From Sphaerochaeta globosa str. Buddy (GTDB taxonomy: Bacteria; Spirochaetota; Spirochaetia; Sphaerochaetales; Sphaerochaetaceae): a stretch of DNA of 64,000 bases. This document shows positions 62,336 through 64,000 of the stretch, one piece after another (position 1 is the stretch's first letter; every line of letters starts with the position of its first letter). The translations under genes were made by a program, and so were the position numbers. The notes under the pieces were generated by a model. The model had not been told where the DNA came from, did no database searches, and saw only the letters and a list, made by a program, of their open reading frames with translations. Location of the stretch: contig NC_015152.1 of the NCBI RefSeq assembly GCF_000190435.1, forward strand, positions 2,672,458-2,736,457. Reading direction: 5' to 3'.

Positions 62336-63883
62336 TTACTTGATCACCTGGGCATGGGTCACATAGTAGAGACTTCCATTGCCGATTTGCTTGAAACCTT
62401 CCACGTACGGACTGGTTACCTGGTTTTCGTTCGGGCTATAGAGGAACACCAACGGAGCTTTCTCACTGAGGACCTCCTGCACCTTGTCATAGGTGGCTTT
62501 TCTTTGGGCAGGATCGGTTTGTTCACGTCCCAGTTCCAACAGGGCATCAGTCTCTGCATCCTTATACATGAAGTTGTTCACCCCACCGGTACTGTGCAGG
62601 GATCGATAGAGGAATCTATCAGGTTCGCTGCTTCCACCGCGTAGCTCAACCATGGTGGCAAAGTCACGCTTCACCCAACGATCGATATAGTTGCCCCACT
62701 CCACTACGTCCAGGTTTGCAGTCAGGCCGATATTCTTCAGTTGGTTCTGTACCACCTGTGCTACTGCCAAACCGCCTTCATAGGTTGAGGAACACACGAT
62801 GTCGAAGGAGAATCCATTAGGATAGCCGGCGTCTGCGAGCAATTGTTTTGCTTTTGCATAGTCAGTCTTTCCCAAGGGAAGCTTGTCAGGAGAAATCGCC
62901 CACACTTTGGCAGAGATGGGAATCGGACCGGTTGCGGCACCCATGCCATACTCAGCCATGGTCAGGATTTCCGAACGATCGAGGGCAAGGGCGACAGCCT
63001 GACGGACACGGATGTCATCGAAAGGCTTTTTCTGGTTGTTGAAACTGAACACGCGAACGTTCATACCCGGCTTGCTCATGACGACCACATTCTTGTCGGA
63101 CTTTGCTTGGCGGATGGTTGCACCATCGTTGATGGTAGCCAAGTCCAAGTTTCCGGACCGCACACCAGCATAGAGGGAAGCTTCCTCGGGAATGACTCTG
63201 AAAATGATCTGGTCACTCTTGGGCAAACCCGCTTCAAAGTAGTTGGGGTTCTTTACAAGGGTCATGGAGTTGTCGACCACCCACTCCTGAAGCATATACG
63301 GACCGGTTCCTACAGCAACGCGCTGCAGATTTCCATTCGCCTGTACCGCTTCTTTCGGCACGATGGAAATGTTGTTCGAGGTGAGCGCATCGAGTAGTGA
63401 GGCAAGAGGGGCTGAAAGGGTCAATTTTACGGTGTATGCATCCACGACCTCAATCTTGGAGATGGTGGAGATGTAGGAACGACCAGGGGAAGCGGTAGCC
63501 GGGTCGAGTACACGCTCAAGCGAATACTTCACGTCGTCGGCAGTCAACTCTCTTCCGTTATGGAATTTGACACCCTTTCTCAAGTGGAAGATGTAGGTAA
63601 GGTTATTGGGAATTTCCCATGACTCTGCCAAATCCGGGACCACCTGCATGTTGTCATCAAGACGTACCAAACGGTTGTACAGCAAATCCAAACGACGCAT
63701 CGAAGAGAATGCCGTTACGATATGTGGGTCCAAGCCTACTGCTTCCTGACTCACACCGATTGTCAAGGTCGGGGACTTCTGGGCAGTTGGAGCCTGTTCG
63801 GCTACACCGGCGGCAAACACAGAAGAGACTGCGACCAAAACTAGCAGTACAGTGCACAACACGAACAGATTGCGTTTTTTCAT
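62336..63883 (-). CDS. oppA: Peptide ABC transporter binding protein (family 5, OppA/DppA type)
   Basis: 515 residues. Signal peptide MKKRNLFVLCTVLLVLVAVS to about AAG. Family 5 features are LAESWEIPNNLTYIFHLRKG, VKFHNGRELTADDVKYSLER and FNNQKKPFDDIRVRQAVALA. It is the first gene of the peptide uptake operon and is expected to bind di- to oligopeptides; given the epimerase, murein peptides are a good candidate. No promoter could be placed in the 117 bases left upstream. Confidence 0.92.
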   Translation of the reverse strand: MKKRNLFVLCTVLLVLVAVSSVFAAGVAEQAPTAQKSPTLTIGVSQEAVGLDPHIVTAFSSMRRLDLLYNRLVRLDDNMQVVPDLAESWEIPNNLTYIFHLRKGVKFHNGRELTADDVKYSLERVLDPATASPGRSYISTISKIEVVDAYTVKLTLSAPLASLLDALTSNNISIVPKEAVQANGNLQRVAVGTGPYMLQEWVVDNSMTLVKNPNYFEAGLPKSDQIIFRVIPEEASLYAGVRSGNLDLATINDGATIRQAKSDKNVVVMSKPGMNVRVFSFNNQKKPFDDIRVRQAVALALDRSEILTMAEYGMGAATGPIPISAKVWAISPDKLPLGKTDYAKAKQLLADAGYPNGFSFDIVCSSTYEGGLAVAQVVQNQLKNIGLTANLDVVEWGNYIDRWVKRDFATMVELRGGSSEPDRFLYRSLHSTGGVNNFMYKDAETDALLELGREQTDPAQRKATYDKVQEVLSEKAPLVFLYSPNENQVTSPYVEGFKQIGNGSLYYVTHAQVIK

Positions 63884-64000
63884 CGTTAACTCCTATGAAA
63901 TGATACTCATCTGACATACATCAGAGCTGTTGCATGGTTATGGTACCCAACACCACCGGCTTTCTTGCTCCGGTTACCGCAGGTAGATTTGAAGGCCTCC
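63884..64000. other. Upstream end of the peptide operon, no supported gene
   Basis: 117 bases. Open frames run off the edge on both strands (for example MVMVPNTTGFLAPVTAG on the plus strand from 63937), but none can be assigned. Confidence 0.4.

Noticed and set aside
1-64000. Prophage or integrative element with tRNA attachment site
   Set aside because: No integrase, phage structural genes, tRNA gene or long flanking direct repeats were found; accessory genes occur as separate small cassettes.

Overview
The window looks like part of the chromosome of a free-living or host-associated fermentative spirochaete, most likely of the Sphaerochaeta type. The reasons are diderm features (outer-membrane beta-barrels, lipoproteins with lipoboxes), many ABC and TRAP sugar or peptide importers, a homodimeric pyruvate dehydrogenase operon, and surface lipoproteins built from YDG/MBG repeats. 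This assignment is an inference from protein style; no rRNA or other phylogenetic marker is present, and I found no tRNA or rRNA gene.

Layout. 1-3181: the 5' part of a sugar ABC binding-protein gene (minus strand), then an intact IS1595-type element with perfect 25-bp ends and an 8-bp target duplication, sitting in a divergent control region with LacI-type and hexuronate-type operator-like palindromes. 3182-13998: an 11-gene sugar-acid operon (enolase-superfamily dehydratase, RraA-like aldolase, TRAP transporter, SDR, UlaG-like hydrolase, mannonate dehydratase, AraC regulator, AGE epimerase, SGNH hydrolase). 14105-20710 (minus): a Fic protein framed by unusual nested inverted repeats, then lpdA, aceF and aceE. 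21019-23490 (minus): a lipoprotein gene with an amber stop in its signal peptide, and a decayed gene. 23637-32153: accessory genes, including a small barrel protein, an XRE/ImmA/PIN cassette, a DJ-1/WYL pair, a recombinase-like gene beside a solitary type I-C-like CRISPR repeat, an MqsA-like toxin-antitoxin pair with twin operators, and an FGGY kinase.

32359-46403 holds the most distinctive system: two tandem copies of a four-gene cassette (LytTR response regulator, GHKL sensor kinase, small outer-membrane barrel with a repeated N-terminal module, very large YDG/MBG-repeat lipoprotein ending in a DUF1566-type domain). Each copy ends in its own terminator. The copies have diverged mainly in repeat number (10 versus 3 YDG units; 2 versus 1 barrel-protein modules). 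My inference is an Agr/LytTR-type two-component system dedicated to a variable surface display module.

46447-48302: a small lipoprotein, a two-gene HTH/nucleotidyltransferase-like remnant, and a copy of the lipoprotein tail. 48460-53455: an RbsABC-type sugar importer with its LacI repressor and a perfect LacI operator. 53576-55877: a tightly overlapping three-gene cassette (TIGR04255-like protein, HTH protein, 'QDCD' protein interrupted by one TGA), a possible defence or toxin-type module. 55874-63883 (minus): an oligopeptide ABC importer followed by a dipeptide epimerase, an acetyltransferase and a serine hydrolase, consistent with murein-peptide uptake and use.
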